From Clavulina sp. PMI_390 (taxonomy: Eukaryota; Basidiomycota; Agaricomycetes; Cantharellales; Hydnaceae), in NCBI GenBank assembly GCA_015039315.1, contig WIDE01000094.1:74920-128562 (forward strand): a DNA stretch of 53,643 nucleotides, written 5' to 3'. Both the position numbers and the translations under genes were made by a program. The notes under the pieces were generated by a model. The model saw nothing but the letters and a program-made list of their open reading frames with translations, had not been told where the DNA came from and made no database searches. The stretch's first letter is position 1; each line of letters starts with the position of its first letter. This document shows, in pieces, positions 9,899 through 20,944 of this stretch.

Positions 9899-12480
9899 CT
9901 AGAACATGAGCACTTGATTCTCCCAGCCCAGCAGCGAGCCCTATGAGTGTGAGAAATCCAATGAGGATATGGACTTGCCACAGGCAAACATACAAGGACG
10001 ACTCACATAAGTCAGCACGATCCTTTCCTCATCCATCTCCACCTTCGGAGCCTTGCACACTAGTATATCTTGCCAGTAGACAGCCTCGATATACTTCAAG
10101 CCACCCACGCCGCCACCGCCACCACTGATGCCAAAGCCACCATCGAGTCCTCGATAGATTGGCCCCTTGTACGCCGGGCCCCAGGCAGCATCCTCATTTG
10201 CCCATTCCAGTTCATTCTGCCACTTCATGTATATGGCCATTTGACGATCGGTCGATTGTCGGCGATTGTCGCTCACAGGAGGAACAGTGTTCGGGTCGAC
10301 CCAGAGCTGCTTTCCTCCCTGAACAATATGGCGATCGCCTGGGCGGGTAGACTTGGCGAACTTGAAGGCTGGTGCGGAGTTGACGGGGAAAGAGTGTTCC
10401 CCATGGAGAAGACGGTTGACGCGGGCTTGGTTAAAGTCAAGAACAGCGAGACGCCAGGGTTCGGGCGTAGGATCGTCTACTTCCACGACGTTCTCCAGCG
10501 GAGAAATGGCAGCCGAGACTCCCTTCGTGTATGATGTTGATCGGCGGGAGAAGCTAAGATTTTGGAGCGCCTTGCGGATAGAGTTTCTAGACTTGGGAGG
10601 GCTTGAAGGTGAGAAGTCTACTAGTGAATCGATTTCGTCGGCGGCCGTCTCGACGCTCGTGCGAGAGGGTAGTTCATCCTGGGAAAGAGTGGCGAGGCTA
10701 GTGAGGCTGATAACTGAGGGAGCCAGCGAGTCGCGTCGAGTGGACGAAGGCGAAGATGGTGGCGTCTGAAGCGGAGTAACCTTCTCGAGGACGGCAATAC
10801 GATCTCCATAGGTCGCCCAAGTTTTCGGATGTGAGAAGCGATCTCCAAGGAGGCAAGCCGCGTTTTTATGTCCCCATGCTTCCCAGGGAATAACCTTCAT
10901 CGAACCAGGGCCTCTTGCAGTTGCGGCACCATCGAGCGCAGCCGACAGTAGGACATTAGTAGGGATGACAAAGAGGTAAGTTTGATCGCGTGGTCGAGCG
11001 CCCTCGGTCTTGAATGAGATCGTGAACAAGCGGGTGGCGTCGAGTTCCAGAAACGGCTTCGAAGCTTGGTGTTGTTTTCTCCATTGACGACGACGGTCTC
11101 GAGGGGTACCTTGATCGAACACTGGGGCGGCATGAACTTGGATTGTCTGCTTGACGCCGGGCTGAACGTAGGATTGAGGCAGAGCGAAGGTGCGAACAAG
11201 CTCAGGGACAGGCGCGTCGGTCGTGTCCATGAACGAGTCGGAGGTCGCCTGTTGACGGAACTGGTAGACTTGGAGCGCCTCGCAGTGAGAACTGGCACCG
11301 GGAGCGCGATACGCGACTGGAAGGACGAAAGTGTTGCTGTCAAGTAACGTTATGTGCTCAACATGATAGTAGACCTCGGATGAGTAGCCGCCAAGTCGAT
11401 CGATGAACGACTTTGGAACCACAAGATTCTGAATGTGCGAGATAAAGGTAAGGTGATGGGAAGAAAGCTAGGCGACAAAACTTACAAACATGATTTCACC
11501 AGTCATCCAGTCCCATGCGAAGATGGTAGAATAGTTCTGAATGAGTCCAGTGATGACCGTTAGCACCCAGTCCCCAACGAGCGTCACAAGAGTTCCATGG
11601 TCAGTCATTCCTGGAGTTGGCAGGATCGGTTGGGCATCAAAGACCTGCAGAAGAGAATCGGGATGGAACTCGGTCGGGCACGACAGTTTACGCATTTCCC
11701 ACTTCAGATATCGTGAGCTGGGGACGACGAGCCACGTATTTAGCAACCACGTCCTCAAGGGGAAAAATGGAAGCACTAACCGAATGATGAGGAGATCCTT
11801 TGATTGGTCATGCAAAGTCCACTCCCAGTGATGAAGGGGAAAGTTCAGCTCGATTGACTGTTTGAATGTGCTTTCTGTTGAAGACAGGACGGAGCCAATC
11901 ATCCCAACAGTGGCGAAATTCTTCCTCTCAGGATTGACGAGGATCGCTCCACCACCCGGACCAGAGAGGAATAGTTGTGAGTCTTTCATCCCGTGAGATA
12001 TTATATTGCGGTCCACGGTAGCGGGTTGCAGTGTGGCCCATCGCGTCTCGTGTTGCATCAGCTGGAGGAGCTTGTCGTCTTCTGAGGCTCTACGTGACCC
12101 GTTGACCTTTGAGTTCGCACCGAGCCAAACCTTATAAGTGGCGACCGTGCCATCAATAGTATGTTTCCAGAAGCGACAGACCTGAGTAGCGGTGTGGCGT
12201 TAGATGCTGATCGATCCTCTAGAGAAATTATAAAACGTACCAGACGAAGCCAGAAGAGCTGCTCCCAATCAACCTCGAGCAATAGTCTGCTTTGAATCTC
12301 TGGAGGAAGAAAGGTCGGTGGTACAGCTGGTGGGACAGATCGTGTCGAGAAGTGCCGTTGTGGCGCCATTGGAGATGGTGGTTGTGAGGCGTTGCTTGAA
12401 GAAAGAGAGCTGAGGTCAGAGTCTCTTATAGCTTGGCTTGTGTTTGACGTCATTGGCAGAGCGGTGCTTTCGTTGTCCAT
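9899..12480 (-). CDS. Large F-box-like protein (799 aa, four exons)
   Basis: The model has four exons on the minus strand: 12480-12241, 12181-11486, 11428-10007 and 9940-9899. They total 800 codons including the stop, with consensus junctions such as CTG|GTACGT and TAT|GTGAGT. The first ~45 residues are Ser/Pro-rich. The F-box-like motif begins near residue 50 (PPTFLPPEIQSRLLLEVDWEQLFWLRL, continuing VCRFWKH across intron 1) and is followed by a long region with beta-propeller-like or immunoglobulin-like character but no clear repeat. A low-complexity serine-rich insertion lies in the middle of exon 3. The final exon is very short (GSLLGWENQVLMF). Paralogue-independent support comes from phase matching at every junction. 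It is probably a ubiquitin-ligase adaptor. It shares a 207 bp divergent promoter with the RRM gene at 12688. Confidence 0.75.
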
Positions 12481-12687
12481 CACAAATACAGTAAGAACGA
12501 GGCGATCCAACAAAGATCCCAAGATGAAGGATGGAAGTGGACAACCAAACGAGACTTGGACATGATTTTCATCCCCCCATTCTCTATTTGTCTCCACGTC
12601 GTGCCAAACAAACCGTGGGATCCTTCGCTCACGATAGCCAATTGCCGGAGGACCCGATCTCGTTCTCTCCTTCCAGAAGCGCCGACA
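12481..12687. promoter_or_regulatory. Divergent promoter between F-box-like gene and RRM gene
   Basis: Only 207 bp separate the two start codons of opposite-strand genes, so initiation of both must be controlled from this interval or from within each other's 5' ends. No TATA box is obvious. Confidence 0.55.
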
Positions 12688-13785
12688 ATGTCTGCACCAA
12701 ACGCAACGCTCTACGTGCACAACTTGAATGATGGAGTGCGGAGAGAAGGTCCGCAACTCCAGTCTCTGTCATGAACCTGCGATGCTCAAATCTCTATCCC
12801 TTGCTGCGGGACAACATCGAAATCACAATCATGGATCTCGTGCCCTCCCTTGCTTCGACGTTCTTGATTCTATACCTGAACTTGAACTCGCGCAAAAAAT
12901 AGAGCTTCGAGCACAGCTGTACTATTTATTCAGCACTTATGGCAAAGTGATCGATGTCGTCGCTCAAAAAGGACCCAAGAAGCGCGGCCAAGCTTTTGTT
13001 GTATTCCGCGATCTCGCAGGCGCTACGTCGGCGATGCGCAGCCTCGATGGCGAACTATTCTATGAGAAGAAAATGGTGAGTCATCGTCTCATCTGAAACA
13101 GAACTAGAATCATAGTAGTGCTGACATTTCCTGACTGACCAGCAAATTGAGTACGCCAAGAGCCAAAGCCACGCGACCCTCCGCCTCCAAGATCCCAACT
13201 TCGTAGCCCCGAAACTCAATCAATCTACAGCACCCCGAAACACGAGTGGCGTGGCATCCTCCTCGAAAGTCACCATGTCGCACGCTGAGAACGATGAGAG
13301 GAAACGAGCACGAGATGCCGAGGATGATGACGATGAAGGCCCTGGTGGGAAGAAGAGGAGATCAGATGAGGCGATGGATATGGATGAAGATGCTGGTTCG
13401 TCTGATCCTGATTTGGGCGTATGAGATCCCTCACTCACATGTGTTTATCCCTTGCAGAACCCGTGAAGCCATCAGCGGTCCTCTACTGCGAGAACCTACC
13501 AGCAGAGGTCACGGAAGACGTCCTAGCCGTTCTCTTCCAACAGTACGTCCCTCTAATCGCGTATCTATATTCCACCTTCCTCATATCTTTTATGCCCTGC
13601 TTCCACTCTTCAGATACTCCGGCTTCAAAAGTACAAAACTCTCCGCCCCCAACCCCACCAACCAATCCAAAACCGCTCATGTCCAATATGACTCGGCAGA
13701 GAGCGCAAGCGTCGCGCTCGAAGCGTTGAACGGGTTCCAGATCAAGCGCGGCTGGAAGATTGGAGTCGCCTATGCTGCTGCATGA
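12688..13785 (+). CDS. U1A/U2B''-family spliceosomal protein with two RRMs
   Basis: Five exons: 12688-12748, 12903-13075, 13143-13395, 13458-13542 and 13614-13785. Every junction keeps frame. The start MSAPNATLYVHNLND is the classic SNF/U1A/U2B'' beginning, and intron 1 joins RRE|ELRAQLYYLFSTYGKV. RRM1 has RNP2 (LYVHNL) and RNP1 (RGQAFVVF). A disordered acidic/basic linker with KKRRSDE (probable nuclear signal) follows. RRM2 (AVLYCENLP, then TAHVQYDSAESASVALEALNGF) ends the protein in GVAYAAA, close to the family's usual C-terminus. The protein would bind the U1 or U2 snRNA stem-loop in the nucleus. Fungi usually have one gene serving this family, so I cannot separate U1A from U2B''. Confidence 0.9.
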
Positions 13786-14174
13786 GGTTGATTCGAGCAC
13801 CGATAAGATTCACCCGGTGTGCCGATTCTTTCGGCCGATTTATGTATTCTTGACTGTTTCTTGTGTTTGTGTATTCATTCATTCCTAGTCGAAATCAATG
13901 CATCTCTGAATGAACTCTATTCGCTTGGTGTGTTCGATGGCCTCAGTTATTTCAGTTGACTCTTGCTTTCACAGCCCCCTTTCTGTCAATCACTACGTTA
14001 TTGATTGGATAGGTGTAAATGTTCTATGGACAGGACGCTACGGCAAGAAAAACGACAAGAAGCGATAGCAACAACAAAAAGAAAGAAAACGGGGACAATA
14101 CAACAAACGAGTCAAGACACCAAGAAACCGGGACCGCTACGAGCCCCGACCAATCTAAAGGATTTCTGCCGCAG
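13786..14174. other. Convergent 3' flanks
   Basis: About 390 bp lies between the ends of the RRM gene (plus) and the disordered-protein gene (minus). It is AT-rich with poly(A)-signal-like stretches and no supported gene. Confidence 0.5.
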
Positions 14175-17100
14175 CTAGTAGTTCTCCATATCGAACTGCC
14201 CCCCGCGAGAACGACGAGCCGTCGCACGCGGGTGCTTATGCGTATTACGATCTCCGCCAAACACGTCGTTCGCGGCCTGACCAGAAACGGACTTGCCCTC
14301 TGTAGCATCAAGATACGCTCGCACCTCCTCTTCCTCTGCAAGATCTCTCTCCCTTCCCTGAGCTTGCACACCATATAAGATCTGATCCCGAGTCTGCGAG
14401 CGCATCGACATGGGATGGTCTTGGTCACGGTCTTGACGACGTTGCAGTTGCTGGAGCATATCCTGAGTAACAACGCCTCGCGCAACGAGTATTTCCAGCT
14501 GTTCAGGCGTGTATCCGAGTCGGGAAGCAATACTATCATTCAGTTGGGAACGGTCTTCGCGAAGCTGTGGGTGGTGAGAGCGAGTGGGCGAGCCATCATG
14601 TAGCATGTGAGGTGGAGGGCGTAGTGCACCAGGCCACACCGTCTTCAGTCGTGGATAGGATTCCTGGTATTGATATAGATGAGGATCTGTATGACTTCGA
14701 AACTCGTGTGAGACAGTGGGTGGGTTCTGGCGAATATGGTCGCGATGTGGACTGGTCTGAAAGTCTAAGCGTTGGACGCCGGGCTCTTGAGAGCGAACCA
14801 CCATATCGCCTGCTGAGATACCACGGAGAGGTGAATGGGGTGAGCGAGAATCAGCTATTGGATATGAAGAGGCGGCATGTCCGCGATCAACTTCTGGCTG
14901 CTTGACGCGCTGGCGCCTTGGTGTGGGAGTGGGGCTTTGATCGACGTAGCTGGGCCCTCCAGTACCTCCATCGGTGTTTCCACTAGCCAGGACAGTCATC
15001 CTCCCCATCTGCTCCACAAGTTCAGGCGGATCTCTGTAAGCCCTGGGACTGACATCAGCATAGGACACCCCACGGCGTTGCCCTTCGGCGCGCGCGGGTG
15101 AGTATGAGGGGCTCGCACTCTGAAAAGCTCCTTGGTTGGGCATACCTTCGTGACGGGAGCGGTGCGGGGACAAGTGAGGGAAAGAACCCAGCGATTCATA
15201 GTTCTGTGTGCGTAGGGGAGAAGTACGATGAGGGAGGTGATCATTAGCAAGAGAATTAGAGCGAGAATGAGAACTGAAATCGAGTTGGGAGTACTGATTG
15301 AGAGCGTCAGGGTGCATCTGTTCGAGACGAGGCACATTGGGAGGGTTGGCTTCGATGCCATGACTTTCGGATGGATGCTGCTGCTGTTGTGTTTGATGCT
15401 GAGAAGGATGCTGAGACTGTGGATGGGATGACGCAAGACGATAGGGAGAGTTTTGAGCTTGGCGTTGAGCGTTGATGTACGCAGAGAACTGAGCAAGGCG
15501 ATCACGAGCTTCATAATCGATCTCATCGGCGGCATTCATGTTGCTATCGTTCCCTGCAGCCTTCGGCCAACGGTTCTTGTGCGGATCGATAGGGATGGAG
15601 TTTGCGTTCGTAGCAGCCGGAAAGGGTGGGGTATGGTAATAAAGAGGATCACGAGCGTTCAAGTTGTCCCTGAGCTCTTCGCGTCCTGTAGCGTGTTGCG
15701 ACAACTCGCGAGCTCGGCTCGGGCTAGCTTCATTGGCAGTGGGTTCACGAGGGCCCGCAAATTCGCTACTCAGACTCGTACGATGCTGCGGGCGGCGAAC
15801 ATGGATGGGTGGAGGACCCTGGGGCGTGCTAGCATTCGAGCGAGGATGTTTCGATGGAGAGCTCGGGTTCACAGGTGTGATCATCCCAACGCGCCTGTCC
15901 TGACTCGTTATATCAACGCGACCTGCGGTCCAAGCCGCTGCATCGACGTCAGGGCGCCACGAGAATATATCGATGAGTGGTCCAGGCTGGTTGCTACTGG
16001 GGACCTGATTGAGACTAGCATGTGTGCCTGAACTATGAAGAGACTCGCCACCCTCGACGCTGACGCTCTGTGACTTGCCCGGAGATCGCGTTCGACGTTC
16101 GCTCTCACCCCGGTTCGTAGCATCGGGCTGATGCTTTTGGGGACTTGTAGGGCTATCATCGCGTTTCCGGGTCCTCCAAGATGTCGCAGCAGCGGAATTC
16201 ACGTCTTCAGCCCGATTACGACGCCAGTTACCTGGTCTCTCCCAGACTGGAGTTTCCGTGCGCGACGCTGGTTTAGATGAGGATGAGGAAGAAGAAGCTT
16301 TGGATTTGTTCTTGAACGCAGGATTCTGGGTGTTTGACGAAGTCGCGGACTGCTGCTGCTGTTGCTGACGTTGTGGTGAAGGGTATTGCTTGGTAGGATC
16401 GGAACGGGGCCGATGGGCGTCGGGGGAATCAGCAGGGCTCGACGCCGAGGACGCATAGTATGCCGGATCGCCCTGTTTCTTATCGTTCATCGATGAAGGG
16501 GACTGCGCTTGGTTCTTTGCGGCAGCAGCAGCAGCGGCGCCCTTGATGTGTAGCATTTCGCGTTGATTTACAGAAGGACGGGGCGTACGCTTGCCGCCTC
16601 CACGACGACCAGCTTCTTGACTGCTTCGATCACGATTGCGCTCGCGCCGTGTCGAAGGTGCCAAGAATGGACGGGACCTGCGAGGGGGAGTGGGGGTATC
16701 GGGAGCGAGGGCCCAATTGGGATTTTCACCTGTGGAGTGGTGGGTGGAGGAAAGGGGCGGAAAAATACCATGTAATGAGTCATTTTGGAAGTGATATGCT
16801 AGCCATTCCGACATTTTTGGTCAAGGGGAGAGATTTTGAGACGTACTTGTGTGCGCGTCTTCGGAAGGAGGGTTGGCTTCGTTGGCGATAGGGGCCGAGT
16901 CCACGGTACAACAAGAGACTTTTAGTATGTAATTGAGCCCTGAATCTAGTATAGAAAGGAAGGTTCTCATACCGATTTGTCGGTCGGTAGCTGTGATATG
17001 GTTTTCCGTGGGCGTTGGTGTTGGGCTGGTAGCGAAGCGGGGTTCGGTCTGGTGAGAAGCGGAGGTTATGGATAAGGAGCACTGGAAGTGTTTAGAGAGA

Positions 17101-17704
17101 CGTACATCGTGTTCTAGCTCTGGTGGTGGACGCTACGGGAAGTCGATGTTCTGTTAGTCCAAGGTGATGCAAGGAGGAACAGCAGACCACGACATACGAT
17201 GAGGATTGGTTTCTTTTCGCGTTTGACGTATGGAGTGGCGATCGACATATCCTGCTATACGAATGGTAATCAATAGGAATTACATCCAGTGACAAAACGA
17301 GGAAGTCGAGGCGTACACCGAGACCAAGCGACGCGTCGCCGATTGGATCACCATCGACGGGGGAAGGTGATTTTTGCGACTACAGAAGAGATGCGCCAGG
17401 ATGAGCGAACGTAGCGATGCGCGCTAACATCAAAATATACCCCTACCGCAAGGGATATCTGAGCCTCGGGAGAGATGAGCACCTCAAGAGAATCGTTGGA
17501 CGAAAAGGACAGATGAGAGGAGTCTAGCTCGGGAGTAGGTGCGACGGACACGCCAACGTCTGAGACAGACTTCTCTGCGCGCTTCAAGAACTCCTCCTCC
17601 GACAACGAGGTGCTTGACGCGTCGACCACGGTAGCAGAGACTCGAGAGGACGTGTTCGAGGTGTTGGATTGGGGAACGACGTCGATTTGGTCTGTGGGCG
17701 ACAT
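14175..17704 (-). CDS. Long disordered Ser/Pro/Gln-rich protein (about 1045 aa, seven exons)
   Basis: Minus-strand exons: 17704-17447, 17379-17317, 17251-17198, 17132-17106 (a 27 nt micro-exon), 17081-16973, 16918-16847 and 16729-14175. All phases agree (1046 codons with stop). An in-frame ATG at 17896 would add 64 residues. I prefer MSPTDQIDV at 17704 because its composition matches the rest. The sequence is low-complexity throughout: poly-Ser, poly-Ala and poly-Gln runs (15-18 kb Q-rich patches encoded on this strand), many SP/TP sites, and basic RRSRPFLAPSTRRERNRDR and KRTPRPSVNQREMLHIKG segments. The latter are the most conserved-looking parts. No enzyme domain is visible. It is likely a nuclear or RNA-associated regulatory protein, but I do not recognise the family. 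Confidence 0.7.
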
Positions 17705-18416
17705 GGAAGGCGGACTGTGAATAACCCTTGGGGCACGTCTCTCGGAATATTTGGGATTTTCTGACAACGCGTAGCGGGACGATGTGGTGTTGAGGAGAGA
17801 TGAAAATATGGCTTCAATCGAAAACTCAAAGCGGCTGCCAAATAGAGGTGCACGTGCCGCGCCGATCACTTGTTGCGAATCTCTGACACTCAGCATTCAT
17901 CCACCCTGCATCCACTTTCCTGCTAAAAACACGGGATACATTGGATAAGGGATGTGCTTTGTGAGAGGTACTAGATATGTCTGTCGTTATTTCGAGCGGT
18001 GCGTGAGGGAGGTCACCGAGCTGCTCTTGAGAACCATTGACTCATGCGGCGAGTAGATCGACACAACGATATGCCTCGTTTGCATGCCACTATGGGGTCA
18101 GGGTGTTGACTACCAACTATTTTGAGCCATCAGGAAGATATCATCACTATATCTTGACATGGTTCAGATATATGCATTGACGTATCTCTCTAGTGGTGAA
18201 AAGCTCCTGTGCCAGCCGTCTATCGCAGCACAGAAGAGAACTGCCGGTCTGCACTTTGCGGAGCGTCACCTGAGTGGTCTAACGCGTCAAAGAGAAAACA
18301 CGTGCGAGCCCTAATGATCTGCAGACACCGCACTTTCGTCCTATCTGTGCAAGAATGCCTGGTCGTCTCTTGTGCGCCAAGGAAGGGCGCCACAGGATTT
18401 AGACGCCCACGGCGCA
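17705..18416. other. Upstream flank of the disordered-protein gene
   Basis: About 700 bp without a supported gene. It may contain that gene's 5' leader (an in-frame ATG at 17896) and the left flank of the repeat field. Confidence 0.4.
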
Positions 18417-18439
18417 GTGTGTGTGTGTGTGTGTGTGTG
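18417..18439. repeat. (GT)n microsatellite
   Basis: About 11 uninterrupted GT units. It marks the left edge of the repeat-rich interval. Confidence 0.9.
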
Positions 18440-18689
18440 GTTTCAGCGTGCAACCGGATTACGATTTACGCCTAGCCGACCGTGAGAAGAGCCCACCTCC
18501 TCGTCGTCGGCGACACCGTCCCTCCCTCGGCCGAAGGCACTCTCAACTACCAAGAGCACGTAGACTATCTGACAGGGGGGTGTGCAGTCCGGTACCGAGG
18601 CCTCACCAGCATATATAGCTGTATCGAGAAACGCTGGCCGTAACCACCAGCTCCTCAGCATCACAGGGCAATATATATAATCCACGGGT

Positions 18690-20543
18690 GGATAGATAAT
18701 AATAATTGTTACGTATGGAAGGTACCAGTTGGTACACCAAATTAGGAGCATATCATGGGGAGCATATCATGGGACTTGATGAGTCCGAGAACAGGTGCCA
18801 GTGAGACACGGCCGAGATATGCGGATGATGCCGTTGACGTTGGGCGCGTGTATGAAGGCTACACTACTGAACAACGTACATCGGGTGCCAGTTATGTGCA
18901 CAGACTAAGCGGGTGAGACAGTGATCGACTAGGGAGATCCAGCCCTGTGTTGTCCGTGCTCATGCGGAAAGTGTAATAGCGTTGCAGAGGCGTAGCAGAT
19001 GGAGACAGTGAAAGACTTGGGAAATCCAGTCTCGTCTCGTCCCGTCGGTGCTCTTGTGGAAACTATGATGGTGCAGAGACTTAGCGGACAAGGAAGTGAA
19101 CAATGGGGGAGATCCCGCCTCGTTTCATTGGCGCTCATGCAGGAAATGTAATGGAGCAGAGACTTAGCGGACAAGACAGTGAATGACTGGGGGGAACCCA
19201 GCCTCGTCTCGTTGGTGCTCATGAAGAGAGTGGGGCAATGCAAAGGCATAGCGGACAAGACAGTGAACGGTCAGAGAAATCTAGCCTCGTCTCGTCGGCG
19301 CTCGTGCAGAGAATATAAGGTGTAGAGACTTAACGGACGAGACAGTGAACGACAGGGAAAAACTCGCCTCGCCTCGCCGGTGCTCATGCGGAAAATATAA
19401 TGATGCAGAGACTTAGCAGACAAGACGGTGAACGACTCGGAGATCCAGCCTCGCCTCGTCGGTGCTGGTGTAGAAAGCGTAGCAGCGCAGAGGCTTAGCC
19501 GACGAGACGGTCGACGACCAGGGAAACCCGGTCTCGTCTCGTCCGTGCTCATGTGGAAATAGTAATCCATCATCACGTTCCGCGTGGTCAATGCCATACG
19601 CACGGCTTGGATGCGTGTTTGGGTGTCAAGTTGTCGGCGCTCACGCAGAAAGTGTAATAGCATTGCAGAGGCTTATCGGACCGAGACAGTGAAAGACTTG
19701 GGGAATCCAGTATCGTCTTGTCAGTGCTCATGCGGAAACCCATTTCGTCGGTGCTCATGCAGAACATGTAAAGGCGCAGGGCCTTAGCGGAGAAGATAGT
19801 GAACAACCGGGGGAACCCAGCCTCTCGTCGGTGCTCATGCAGAAAATTTACGGGCTCGGAGACTTAGCGGACGAGACAGTGAACGGTCAGGGAAATCTAG
19901 CACTGTCTCGTGGGTGCTCATGCGGAGAGAACAATCCCGCATCACGTTCCGTGTGGTCAGTACCATGTGCACGGTTTGGATGATTGATAATAATAATTGG
20001 TACGTATGGAAGGTACCAAGTAGTGCAGAAAATCGGAAGCTCATCATGTGACTTGATGAGCCCGAGAAGTGAGACACAGGTGAAACATGCGGATGATGTC
20101 ATTCACGTCGTACGCGTGCCTGAATGCTACAAAAAGCACTTGTATGTATCACGGATGTCAGTTATGTGCAGAGGCTTGGCGGAAAAGACAGTGAGGGATC
20201 GGAGAAATCCAGCTTTGTCTTGCCGGTGCTCGTGCAGTAAGTGAAAAGTTGCAGAGACTTAGCGGACGAGACAATGAACGACTGGGGAGATCCAGCCCTG
20301 TCTCGTCGGTGCTCGTGCAGTAAGTGAGAAGGTGCAGAGACTTAGCGGACGAGACAGTGAGCGACTGGGGAGATCCAGCCCTGTCTCGTCGGTGCTCGTG
20401 CAGAAAACGTAGCAGCGCAGAGGCTTAGCAGACGAGACAGTGAACGACGGGGAAGATCCCGCCTCGTCTCGTCGGTGCTCATGCGGAAATAGTAATCCTT
20501 CATCACGATCCGTGTGGTCACTGCCATTTGCACGGTTTGGATG
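18690..20543. repeat. Higher-order array of ~83 bp hairpin-forming repeats
   Basis: About 15 diverged copies of an ~80-88 bp unit fall in three groups: about 18900-19555 (eight copies), 19640-19925 (three) and 20160-20485 (four). Each unit has GCAGAGACTTAGCGGACGAG near its start and TCGTCGGTGCTCATGCGG near its end. Within a unit, GACGAGACAG faces its reverse complement CTGTCTCGTC across a ~24 nt spacer, so single strands can fold. Each group ends in a shared tail (CATCACGTTCCGTGTGGTC ... CACGGTTTGGATG; near 19572, 19940, 20500). Two groups are preceded by a shared ~190 bp head (AATAATAATTG then ACGTATGGAAGGTACCA; near 18700 and 19986). The head carries its own small palindrome around GGTACC. 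ORFs crossing the array are by-products of the repeat. Confidence 0.85.
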
Positions 20544-20550
20544 GTGGGAC

Positions 20551-20655
20551 CATCGCACTGGGCGGCATCGCACTGGGCGGCATCACTCAGGGTGGCATCG
20601 CTCGAGGCGGCATCGCTCAAGGCGGCATCACTCGAGGTGGCATCGCAGAGTAGAT
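20551..20655. repeat. 15 bp GC-rich minisatellite
   Basis: Six full copies plus a partial copy of a 15 bp unit (CATCGCTCGAGGCGG and variants) are head-to-tail directly after the third array tail. A further single unit-like match lies near 20690. The 15 bp period is a multiple of three, which is why open frames pass through it; I see no sign that it is translated. Confidence 0.9.
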
Positions 20656-20944
20656 ACTCTCGGCATCACCGTAATCGGTGGCATTGCGCAAGGCAGCATC
20701 GAAAATGCCACGCAGTCGTTTGGTGAAGGCAGTCTTCAGGTTAGTTTGAGCGTCATATAACAATATGCAGTCTTCATTGATGCCGTATGTTTGGCAGCCA
20801 GCGTCAATGCCTGTGCGCGCGTGGCTCAAGTCATTCTACTTAATGGATTCCTATATATCTAGCCTAATATTCCGCAGTATCGGGTCCAGCAATCCCTCCC
20901 CCCTCACCCTGCAAAACTCTGAAAACCTCTACTACTGATTCGCC

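Noticed and set aside
10353..10769. A plus-strand ORF of 138 codons opposite the large F-box-like gene.
   Set aside because: It lies wholly antisense to exon 3 of a well-supported four-exon gene and has no recognisable domain.
18776..18800. CTTGATGAGTCCGAG resembles the core of a hammerhead ribozyme, and recurs near 20050.
   Set aside because: The core needs CUGANGA and GAAA. Here the first position is U in both copies, GAAA is missing and no flanking stems I/III are evident.
18929..20620. Several ORFs of 70-150 codons cross the repeat array on both strands.
   Set aside because: They are by-products of the GC-rich repeat. They lie in several frames and both strands, break at unit boundaries, and contain only repeated short peptides.
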